From Craterostigma plantagineum (lineage: Eukaryota > Streptophyta > Magnoliopsida > Lamiales > Linderniaceae): a stretch of 64,000 nt of DNA. The position numbers and the translations under genes are program-made. The notes under the pieces were generated by a model. It had not been told where the DNA came from, searched no databases, and saw only the letters and a program-made list of their open reading frames with translations. Location of the stretch: NCBI GenBank assembly GCA_027422505.1, contig JAPQWV010000761.1:124001-188000 (forward strand), read 5' to 3'. The stretch's first letter is position 1; the number at the start of each line of letters is the position of its first letter. Of the stretch, positions 21,733 to 30,912 are shown one piece after another.

Positions 21733-24255
21733 AATAATTCCTAATTGGTCGCGAATATCACAGAATCTCTCTTAATAAGGGGTTTCGAGAAGATATCAGC
21801 CAACTGGTCATTAGTTCCTACGAAGTTCACGCTGATATTCCCTTTCTGAACATGATCTTGAATGTTTCACCTCTATATGCTTAGTTCGAGAGTGGTGTAC
21901 GGGATTTGTAGTGATATGGCACTAGTACTATCACAAAAAATAGGAATTTGGTCGTACCTTAAACCGTAATCACTCAAGGTCTGTTTCATCCAAAGATTTG
22001 CTGAGAACAACTTCCTAAGGCCATATATTCTGCTTCGGTTGTTGATAGGGCCACGGCATTTTGTTTCCGACTGGACCAAGTTACAAGGGAATTTCCTTGT
22101 AATTGGCAAGTTCCACTAGTGCTTTTCCTATCTTCCCTAGAACCGGCATAATCCGCGTCCGAGTATCCCAGTAATGGGAATTCCTTGCAATTTGGATACC
22201 ACATACCAAATTGATTGTTCCTTTTAAATATCTAAGTATCCGCTTGACTGCTGTCAAATGAGATTCCCTAGGACTCGGATCTAAAACATAGACCAGTAGC
22301 AAACATAATATCGGGTCTGCTTGCCGTAAGGTAGAGCAAACTTCCGATCATACCTCTATACTTAGTTTGGTCAAAGGGCGTACCTTGTTCATCACTGTCA
22401 TTTTGACGGTCTGATGCATATGAGTGGGAAGTACTTTGGAACCAGCCATTCCAATTTTTTCAAGTAGTTCCTTCGTGTACTTCGTTTGAGATATGAATGT
22501 TCCCGTATCCAATTGCTTGATTTGCAATCCAAGGAAGTACGTGAGTTCTCTCATTAGCTCATCTCAAATTCCTGCTGCATAGACTTAGAAAATTCTTTCA
22601 AAGAGTGATGTCAGTGCAACCAAATATGATATCATCAACGTATATCTGCACAAGTAGTATGTGATTCCCTTCGCACTTTATAAACATAGTGTTATCTATT
22701 GTTCCTGTTGTAAAGCCCATGTCTAGTAAGAAACTACTCAATCTTTCATACCATGCCCTAGGGGCCTGTTTTAAATCATATAAAGCCTTGTTTAATTTGA
22801 AGACGTGATTTGAAAATTCTTCTTTTTCAAAATCGGGAGGTTGTTCGACAAAGACTTCCTCATTTATAAAACCATCTAAAATGCACTTTTCACGTTCATT
22901 TGAAAAAGTTTAAATCTTTTAAAAGATGCATATGCAAGTAAAATGCGTATAGACTCGAGCGTAGCTACGGGTGAAAAGGTTTCTTGAAAACCATTACCTT
23001 CTTCTTGAAATAATCTTTGGCAACTAACCTGGCCTTATTTCGTGTCACGTTACCGTTCTCGTCCAGTTTGTTGCGAAACACCCACTTCGTGCCTATTATT
23101 GATTTATCGTTAGGTCTTTCCACAAGAGTCCACACCTTGCTCTTTTCGAATTTTGCCAGCTCTTCTTCCATGGCAATTACCCACGATTCATCGTCAATCG
23201 CTTCATTCACTGTCTTAGGCTCCATAGTTGACAACAGCGCGCCATGTGATTCCTCAGCAATATTGTTTCGCGCAGTTGCTCTCGTTTTGATCCCTGAAGT
23301 GATATTTCCTATGACTTGTTCAGCGGGATGGCTGGAAGCATGTTTGAATTTCCTGCGCTGTTGTTCGTCTGAAGCTTCAGGTTCCTTTGACTCAGATATA
23401 GTTCCAACGGGAATTGCGTTCATCTCTTTGTCAGTAACCTGTATATCTGCAGGAGACACAACTATACCTCCTCAGTAGCATCTACGTTAGGAAATTCATC
23501 AAATGTAACATGCACAGATTCTTGAACGGTCTTCTTCCTATTGGTAAACACCCTAAAGGCTTTGGAATGAAGGCTGTAACCTAGGAATATCCCTTCATCT
23601 ACCTTGGAATCGAATTTTCCTCTTTTATCCCTATCATTCAAAATGAAACATTTGCAGCCAAATACATGGAATATCCTATATTAGGGGTTTTAATCGTTCC
23701 AGAGTTCATAGAGAGTTCTCTTAATAATTGGTCTAAGGAAAATCCTATTCGAGACATAACATGCCGTACTAACAGCTTCGGCCCAAAAATGTTTTGGAGT
23801 ATTATATTCACTCAACATAGTCCTAGCCATTTCTTTAATACTCTATTTTTCCTCTCGACCACTCCGTTCTGTTGAGGTCTAAATAGGGGTTGAAAATTAT
23901 GACTATAACCATTTTCGTCACTGAAAGAGACAAAGGATTTACTATCAAATTCTAGACCGTTACCACTCCTAATCATACGGACCTTCATCTCTTTTCTCAT
24001 TTTCTAGCTTCTTAATCAGTGGCGCAAGATTACCTAAAGCCTCACTTTTGTACGCAAGAAATAAGACCCCATGTGTACCTAGTATAGTCGTCTACGATAA
24101 TAAAGGCATATCGTTTACCTCTCAATGACATAACCTGTACCGGACCAAAAAGGTCAAGATGCAGCAGTTCCAGTGGTCTGGACGTAGATATCACATTCTT
24201 AGGTTTAAAGGACGTCTTGGTCTGGTTGACTGACAGTTTAGACCTACCCTAGATC
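21733..24255 (-). pseudogene. Copia pol remnant of E: integrase core, RT, RNase H
   Basis: Minus-strand pieces in order: integrase core with LLHLDLFGPVQVMSLRGKRY, a DDYTRYTW segment, and RSGNGLEF (the usual D-N-G becomes G-N-G here, losing a catalytic Asp) and PQQNGVVERKNR (about 23812-24255); RT start with VWTLVERPNDKSIIGTKW (23000-23459); the palm with VQIYVDDIIFGCT (near 22640); the connection RELTYFLGLQIKQ (22348-22554); and RNase H with GYSDADYAG, STSGTCQLQG and ALSTTEAEYMA (21873-22302), ending TNDQLADIFSKPL. Frames change repeatedly, and the gag, protease and integrase zinc-binding parts are missing on the right. The sequence is close to SIRE-type pol. Confidence 0.85.
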
Positions 24256-24485
24256 AATCATATAAGAATATAGATCCATCTGTATTATGAGAATCAAATA
24301 AAACGATAGCTTTCATTCATGGAAATGTGCATTGTTCTAAATGTAAATTTATTTTTTTTCCAAATCGTTCAAAAAGGAGTTGGGTTGGGCTTTCCAGCCC
24401 GATATAGCACATGAGAAGTAATGGGGCAAAGGATACCGAACAACGGGCCGGTGTCCCGATTAGCACTCTGACTTCAGACATTTTC
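24256..24485. other. Orphan block between E and B2
   Basis: No similarity to the neighbouring elements and no ORF. It ends close to where B2 homology begins (GCGCGGGTTATC near 24496). It may be the filler or flank left by the deletion that removed the B2 3' LTR and the 5' part of E. Confidence 0.35.
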
Positions 24486-24772
24486 AATATTGCGCGGGTT
24501 ATCTTCGTCTTGCTATAGGAAAGAGTCCTTGAGTCCTCGAAATCTCTTCTTTAGAAAATCTTCAAGCGCACACGATCTTCTACACATCAACTTTTTCTTC
24601 GTATCTTCCTTCAAAGTTCTTCTCGCAAATGCCATAAGATGTACAAAGTAGTCTTGCCGAATTTTGGAAAGTCCGCGTTCCATCTCTCCCGTTGAAAGTG
24701 CACGAAACTCCCCCTATTTGGGCCAATCTTGTGTTGAGATTGGGAAGTCCGATTTGAGGTTTGGAGAGGTGA

Positions 24773-24942
24773 ACACGGTTGGCAACTTCGATCATTGATA
24801 AAGTGGACACGGTTGGCAACTTCGGTTGTTGATGCAGTAGACACGGTTGGCAACTTCGGTCGTTGATGCAGTAGACACGGTTGGCAACTTCGGTCGTTGA
24901 TGCAGTAGACACGGTTGGCAACTTCGGTCGTTGATGATGCTT
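24773..24942 (-). repeat. 34-bp minisatellite, five units
   Basis: ACACGG starts at 24773, 24807, 24841, 24875 and 24909, exactly 34 bp apart. The unit holds ACACGGTTGGCAACTTCGG and TCGTTGATGCAGT. The last three units are almost identical, so expansion was recent. B1 has only two units. Because 34 is not a multiple of three, consecutive units are read in all three minus-strand frames without a stop, which creates the long overlapping frames 24580-25010; these are a by-product, not genes. Confidence 0.92.
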
Positions 24943-25563
24943 GAATCACATGTTGTTCGGTCGAGGAGAGGGCTCGGGTTTACCCATCTTCTCCGTTTCT
25001 CCAGATTCATTTTCTCCGAATGGAAGTTGTCTGGTTCGGCCTCGAAGAAGCGTCTCTAGTTCCGAAAGAAGGTAAGCCGTCTCTTTCTTTGATTTTTTTA
25101 AGTTGTACCGAGCCTCCTTTGAATGTGGCGTTTTGAGAGAGCCCGACTTCAGAGTGGTACGCGCGGCGGAAATTGGTGGGTGGACCGACCGATTGTGTAT
25201 GCATAACTACCACTTCTCCCCCTCATGGCGAATCGTGTTAACGATGTCGGCATGTTAATTTGGAGGTAGATAAGGACATACAAAAAGGTCGGTGAGGGTA
25301 ATACCGGACGGAGCCACAAAGGCAATCCATCAAAATGAATACCGGGGCCACATAGGCATCCCGTTGACATCAACTAGGAGAAAAGCTCGTAGAAGATGGC
25401 CGAAACCGTTGTTGATTTGATGTTGCAATGGCTGGACTTCCTTCCGATCCTCGAAGCATGTCTTTAAAAAGAACATACGCAAGTTCTAACGTTTTCACAA
25501 AGATTAGGTGTATTAAAAAGTGTACGTGTCCTAAAAATTTGAAAATTTTGGGGAGTGAGGATA

Positions 25564-25750
25564 CACTAGACACGAGTGTTCAATAAAAGCGTGGTAGGCG
25601 GAATACCACTTAGTTCAATATCTCCCGTTTCCGAGTGAAACTGTGATAGTATACGTCACTAGACACGAGTGTTCAATAAAAGCGTGGTACGGGGTGTAAT
25701 ACCACTTAGTTCAATATCTCCCGTTTTCGAGTGAAACGGTGATAGCATAC
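25564..25750. repeat. 93-bp tandem duplication in B2
   Basis: CACTAGACACGAGTGTTCAA occurs at 25564 and 25657, and the DNA that follows (GCGTGGTA, TACCACTTAGTTCAATATC, GAGTGAAAC, GTGATAG) is repeated in full. B1 has one copy at about 5711-5815, so the duplication is private to B2. Confidence 0.9.
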
Positions 25751-26554
25751 GTGGTTTCCTGTGATTTATGGAACACCTATCATTTGATAGATAGATGAGT
25801 GGGTAAGGCTCGGTTGTGCATGCGTCGTTGGACCTAACGCGACGACTTCTTCCCGGGAGCTAATTAAAATTAGCATCTGTACCTATAGGGGTTGGGTCCG
25901 AAAAATATGTGAGATAAGGGAGTGATGTACCTTCAAGATTTTTGAGGCATCATCGATGTAGTCTTGCTTAGTGTGTTCAGATGATGAGAAAGCGTGGAAA
26001 GTTGACTTGTCTCAAATGCTAGAACGTGTTCCGGGGTTAGGATCAAGTTGGATTAGACTGAACAATAGGAACATGAAATCTGTGCCTCCGGAATACGTGA
26101 GAAGTGTTGCTCTAGTTGAATTAGCAAGCCGAAGCCGGTCGATGAAAATCTGAAGCATTTGATCTTCATTTTGATCGTCGCGGTCGTCTTTGGAATTTTG
26201 TTTCCGTTTGAAAGCTCAAGATTCTACGTGTAAGTCCATCTTCGGATGTGGGAGAATAAATCCGAGAAGCATATATATAAAAAAATTGTTTTTTTTATCC
26301 CATTTGTTTTTCTTTTTTAATCATCACCAAAAAAAATCAAAGATTGGTCTCATTGGTCTCACACAACGAACTTTGTAGCGACACAATCTTGGAGAAACAA
26401 CAGTGTGTAAGCGTATAAATAATCCGAAGCAAGAAACTTTTTTATATATAGATCTCCTTTTTTTATCTCTTCTTTTATCTCCTTTTTTTATATCTCTTTT
26501 GTCTTTGTTTATATCTATCTTTCTGTTTTTTTTCTTTTTCTTTTTTTATCTCCC

Positions 26555-26580
26555 TATATATATATATATATATATATATA
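26555..26580. repeat. (TA)n microsatellite in B2
   Basis: About 13 TA units after a pyrimidine-rich tract, at the place matching the compound TA/TG tract of B1. Confidence 0.9.
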
Positions 26581-26741
26581 TTCTCCCCCTAGAAATAGGC
26601 GTCATTAGCTTGACGAATATTACGAATCTCGTTCCCTTAAATCTCTCGTTGTGAGTTTTTCTCTCCCTCAGTAATTAAAATTTGTGCTCCCTTGTTGAAC
26701 CTTTGTTGTAGTAGCTCACGCCTCATCCCTTTATCCTGTAT

Positions 26742-26904
26742 GTGGAGCCACTACGTCCAATTCCATACATGAGGAAAAATCTGCAAAACTATCGGGACTT
26801 TGGTACCCATTGTAATGTGGGTCCTATCTTATTAGCAGATAACGAGTTAAGCATAAAAGATGTCAAATTTAAATTTTGTCCTAAATCTTCCATTAATGAA
26901 CTCT
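26742..26904 (-). pseudogene. B2 protease remnant at the pol deletion junction
   Basis: Translating the minus strand gives a Q-W-V-P-K-S-like end of the gag-protease spacer and then degenerate forms of the copia protease start (compare HVWYLDTGCSTHMTG in C1). The catalytic Asp-[ST]-Gly is not preserved. Right after it the sequence switches to GGGATGAGGCGTGAGC, the start of the post-pol region. This junction therefore marks a deletion of the whole protease-integrase-RT-RNase H block. Confidence 0.6.
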
Positions 26905-26909
26905 TAGGT
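26905..26909. repeat. Target-site duplication of D, left copy (TAGGT)
   Basis: TAGGT immediately before the LTR start TGTTGGTCCC. It is identical to 40872-40876 after the other LTR. Joining the flanks restores GAACTCTTAGGTACCCAAAT, a continuous B2 gag-protease spacer. Confidence 0.95.
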
Positions 26910-27207
26910 TGTTGGTCCCGATTGCACCAAACAAGGAATCAAAGAGGCTTGGATGGAATGAAAATGGAGAGGTTCTCACATTCAAGTGTGTGTATTGTGT
27001 GAAAAGTAGGGTTAGCCTTTTGATCTTTGATTACTTTAAAAATAGTGATGGTAATACCTTAGATACCACATTAACCCTAGGTATATTAAGGCCCAAACAC
27101 TAAAGATTAACTAATTACATTCTAGTCCAAAGCCCAAGCTAAAAGGATAATTACAAAAGATAACCCAAGACGTAAACTAATCACACAATCTATTAAATAT
27201 CCTAACA
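26910..27207 (-). repeat. D 3' LTR
   Basis: 298 bp, TGTTGGTCCC...TATCCTAACA on the plus strand. A polypurine tract (CAAAGGGGGAGAT in minus orientation, 27208-27220) adjoins it. The inverted repeat around the TATA region (ATACC...GGTATATTAAGG) is present but has one more change than the 5' LTR. Confidence 0.93.
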
Positions 27208-27265
27208 ATCTCCCCCTTTGTGTCAGTTGTTGGAAGTCTTGGATCTTGGGCGTAGTGATGATGAA

Positions 27266-28430
27266 TTAGCGAGTGTGAGTTTCGCGAAGGCCTAGCTTGA
27301 ACTCGAAGGCGCGGAGATTCCTTTGAAGAACGATTCGATCAGCTATAGCGTCAATGAACTTCGCGAATTTGGATCGGCAGTGTGGGTCTTCTTCCGAAGG
27401 AATGCGGCAAATCCTCATGAGTTTGTCTTGGATGATGGTGAGTGTCCCATCTGAGAACTTTGCCACTTCGGAGTAGCGTAGTAGCCTCATCTTTCCCTTG
27501 TAGTTCGAGTAGGCGACCGCCGGATCATCTCCGTCGATCACATCGCCCTCTCGATAGTCATCCGCGTTCTTGAAAGATGGGTGAGTCAGGTACACCTTCT
27601 TTAGGTTGTGCTCCACCGCCATCTGCAGATCGTGGGAGGCGAAGAATCTCACCTGTCGGAGCATGTGTTGCTTGAGAGCCACGTAGCCCATAGTGACCGG
27701 TTCAGCCCGTACGATATGTCCAAAACTTCTGACAACGAGTCTGAACTGCTTCATGGATTCCAGCATGCTGTACAGATCACCCAGGCGCAGAAACTTGAAG
27801 TCCGTCTCGCTCACTTCACTGTAGCTCTCATCCTGCCTCATTACCGTGAGCACTGGATAGTGGACACGTCCTTTCGACTCCTGGCGAATGTTAGTGACTT
27901 TGCAGATGGGAGCCCGATTCATTTCAAGAGCGATGTTTTCCTCATCGGACAACGTCCGCTTTGTGCACTTGTGGCAAAGAAGGCTCCATCGGTAGAGCTT
28001 CTTCTTCTCCTCGCTCCAGTTTGGATATTCATCAGCTCATATTCATCGAAGACTGTGATGATCTGCTCCTTGCGCCGCCAGATCCTCTTCCTGATCTCGT
28101 CTTGGAATGGTGCAGTGATCTTCTTGTTTTCCCACGGTGCTTCCGGTATATCCGCCGTGGGCACATCCGGTTGAGCAGCAGGAGCCTCAGCTTGCTGCGC
28201 TTGAAACTGTAGGATGTTCTCGAGCTCGGCGGGTTCATCGTCGTACTCCTCCCCGTTCTTGTTGTCTGCAGTGTTGATCAGCGTAAGCGATGCTTCCTTT
28301 AGCAGACGTCGAGCATTCTCCACCAATTTCCTAGCTGCTACTGCGTCGGCGGGTGTGTACAGCCATTCATCGTTGAAGATGTAGGCCTCGATCTCGTTCT
28401 GCGCGTAGTAGAAGTCCTCGGGAGCCACGT
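27266..28430 (-). CDS. D post-pol ORF, C-terminal region
   Basis: Two overlapping minus-strand frames (27919-28428 and 27266-27952) make one protein joined by a frame change near 27940. The first holds an acidic linker and IPEAPWENKKITAPFQDEIR followed by a basic helix. The second holds VRFFASHDLQMAVEHNLKKV, then a SEVAKFSDGTLTIIQDKLMR segment, and ends in FEFKLGLRETHTR. A related A-family segment reads INKFCDGALKVMRKN. From memory, a KFSDGTL-bearing C-terminus recurs in proteins annotated next to plant copia pol genes; no biochemical role is known to me. It is not homologous to gag, pol or any envelope I recognise. Confidence 0.7.
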
Positions 28431-29752
28431 TGGGGTCGGTATTGAGAGGGTAGAGCTGTGTAGCGGCGAGGGTGTTGCTTCGGAGGAGGTTGTGGATTGT
28501 GAGGATGGTTGTGGTGGAGATTTTGGGGGCTCGGTTGGGGTGATGGTTTTGGCGAGGATGATTTGGGTGTCGGGTGGCGTAGGTGTGGTGGTGGCACTAA
28601 TGTCGATGTGACGATTAGAGTTTGGGAGACGGTTACAGTAGGTGGTGGTGAGGGTAATTTGGCTAGTGACTCGGGGTAATAGGATGAGATCTTTGGTTGG
28701 TGGGGTGTGAGGTTTCAGTCGCGGGCGTCGTTTCAGGTGCAGAGGAGGAAGGCGGCATCGATTGCACAAGTCCTTGAGATTGGCTTTACTGCCTATTCTC
28801 CCCATCGCGTCGATCATGATCATCATCTCGATCGTCGCGTCTGATCCCGCTAGACTCGCCTTGAGCGCGGCAAGTCATTGGCTGAGTCATGATGTTCTTC
28901 AGTTGCTGTTCCTCCTCGTCGAGTTCCGTCATTGATGCGAGTCGGGCTCGGAGGATGTAGAAGAGCTCCTTTAAGGAAATGGAGGAGAGAACAGCTTCGA
29001 CGTCCACATGTTGCATTGGTGGTGGCGTCTCTGGGGCCACACCTTTGCCTTTGTCGCGGGTGGACACATCGAGACCCGCATAGACTTTATCTAAGATGGA
29101 CGCGTCAAGAGTCTTTGCAAACTCTTGAAGACGGTCTCGGTGACGAAACGGGGTAAGTCTAACAAGTTGGAATCACGAAGAAATCCAACTGACACCGAGT
29201 CAGAGAAGAGAGCCGATCGGGCGCCCGTTTGCACAGGACGGGAAAAGACGGGGTCACTAAGACTTCCCGTTGGCATCATCGATGAGACAGACTCAAACGA
29301 ATGATGGCCTAGGCTCACGGTTGTGGTGATGTTGGCCGTGCTAGGTCTTCCGCTCTCAGTCACAGAGACATCACCGAGCTTTCCAACAGAATCACGAAGA
29401 CTCTGTAGAAGGTGTATGTGTCCTAGAAACATATGAAATTATGGGAGTGAGGGCACTATACTCGATGTGATTGAAGAGGATGCAGTCTGGGGCGGAGGAC
29501 TGCTTGTTTCAACATCGACTATCTCCAAGTGGGATGCCGATGGCATACGTAGCTCCTCGTGGAATGAAGTATCTTCCTATAGAGAAGAAGATAAGTGGAT
29601 TGGTGGGGTCGTTTGCGTGGTTGAGCCACGTGCCACGTCTTCTACTCGGGAGGTGAACACATCACCTCCTGCACCTATGGGTTGGGTTCGGCTTGTTTGT
29701 GACTGAGGAGGTCGATCGTTTTTCTGTTTTGATCGACGCTCCGTGGTGCGGC
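28431..29752 (-). pseudogene. D post-pol ORF, central Pro/Thr-rich linker (broken frames)
   Basis: Minus-strand frames 28338-28826, 28786-29067 and 29091-29432 continue the ORF in shifting frames. The first is very rich in Pro and Thr, the second carries a helical PMQHVDVEAVLSSISLKELF, and the third has DASILDKVYAGLD-type sequence and Ser/Thr. The matching segment in A1 and A3 is also Pro/Thr/Ser-rich with the helix near LQAALSSALSQFEERF. Low-complexity composition makes the exact frame path uncertain. Confidence 0.5.
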
Positions 29753-30912
29753 TTACGTCATCCTCATGCGATCGTTTTTTCGGTACGCGGGTGGAAGAGG
29801 ATGCGGCGCGACTCGATGACCTTTTAGAAGTGGTGGTGGGGTTTTGGCTATTCCCGGGGTTAGGAGCAGCGGGGTTGGTCTGCTCCGTAGGGACAATGGA
29901 TAGTGGACGGGGGCTCTCGCGGAATGAAGCGGTGGAGGCGCGATATTCTCGAACGTGCAGGTTTGTCGGGTCGGCATAGGCAAGTACTTCGTCCGGATGA
30001 TCATGGTGTGTCGATCTTTCGCCGTAGTGTTTTTCTTGGCGAACTTCTCGACAACGGGGATCACAAACTGTTCACTCGCCGGGCGGATGCGGATGCTGGT
30101 GGAGAACAGGCGGAAGTGTTTGATGAGCGCTGGGAGCCACCGCATGTAAGGTACGAAGTGGTTCTTGACTTCCTTGGAGACTTCCCGATCGCGACGTTGT
30201 ATCATGGAGACGAGATCCATCCAGATGATCTCAGTGTAGTTGTACTTGCGGTTGTGTGTGATGCCAGTTAGGATGGTAAGGATTTGGTGGTTCCCGCGGT
30301 CCTGGCCAGCATGCTTCCCTGACATGCAATTGTTCAGTAGGAGGTACAGTGTTCGCCAGGGTTGAGGTAGGTTGCGTGTGGTGACTTCGCTGAGAACGAG
30401 TGGGCCTTCTTTTTCTTGTTTTCAGGTTGATAGCCCAATCTGTCGATGTCCTCGATGAGTTGTTCGTGCGTTGGTAGTGGTTCGTTAGGTGAGTAGACAC
30501 GGAGTTGAAGTACTTCTTGGACAATCTTGCGAGTGAGGACTACTGTTTCTTGATCGATTTCGGCGGACATTGCTGAAGCGAGGTAGTGTGATCCAGCAAT
30601 CTGCAATGTGTGCCAGAACTGCTGGAGATAGACTTGCGCTTCTGGCTCGCCATGAGTGAGGGCATGTCAGAGGGGATGCCCTTTGAGGATTTCTATGATG
30701 ATGGGGGCATCGCACCTGAAGTTGTCCAAGTCCACCATGTGATTGTTTGGTATCAAGGCAGCCCATCGATTTGTTGGGAAGACCTGCTCGATCGGTGGAA
30801 CAAATGTCAGTGTATTGAGCTCGATGCGAGCGACGTCCCTTGGATTGCTGCAGCCTCAAGTGCTTCTCGATTGTGTTGGTCATATCTGTGCTTGACAGTA
30901 ATTGTAGCATGA
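29753..30912 (-). CDS. D post-pol ORF, N-terminal domain
   Basis: In minus order: a segment with LQQFWHTLQIAGSHYLASAM and the EIDQETVVLTRKIVQEVLQL helix (30334-30606), a frame change, then a segment with CMSGKHAGQDRGNHQILTIL, YNYTEIIWMDLVSMIQRRD and VPYMRWLPALIKHF (29753-30325). The pattern Y-LQQFW, SGKHAGxD and IWxDLV recalls the 'putative plant transposon protein' domain common in retroelement-linked proteins of plants. A3 and A1 keep the same middle motif in worn form (KTLFGIVNKCLSPKHAGF in A3). The start codon is not clear: 30910 and upstream frames overlap. The role is unknown. Confidence 0.65.

Larger units (their letters stand above)
24486..26904 (-). mobile_element. B2 element, 3' internal part (left of D insertion)
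   Basis: In minus orientation this is the downstream part of B2. It runs from the protease active-site remnant (26742-26904) straight into the post-pol region (26740 to 24486), which matches B1 at 4753-6720. Everything between protease and the end of pol is absent. The B2 3' LTR is missing, and homology to B1 stops near 24486, a few bases short of where the PPT and LTR should be. The rest of B2 lies at 40877-44141, on the far side of element D. Confidence 0.75.

Noticed and set aside
24773..24942. CRISPR-like array of regular repeats.
   Set aside because: The 34-bp units are head-to-tail without spacers and the setting is a plant retroelement; this is a minisatellite.
24580..25010. Overlapping minus-strand ORFs of 72-113 codons.
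   Set aside because: They are produced by the 34-bp repeat being open in all three frames; there is no conserved frame with B1 and no domain.
27608..28212. Plus-strand ORFs opposite the D post-pol ORF (188 and 83 codons).
   Set aside because: The minus-strand frames align with A3, A1 and A2 while the plus-strand frames do not, so the minus strand is coding.
27266..30912. A classical envelope gene in the env position of D and the A elements.
   Set aside because: I could not see a signal peptide, furin-like site or transmembrane segment, and the composition (acidic, Pro/Thr-rich, helical) suits an intracellular protein.
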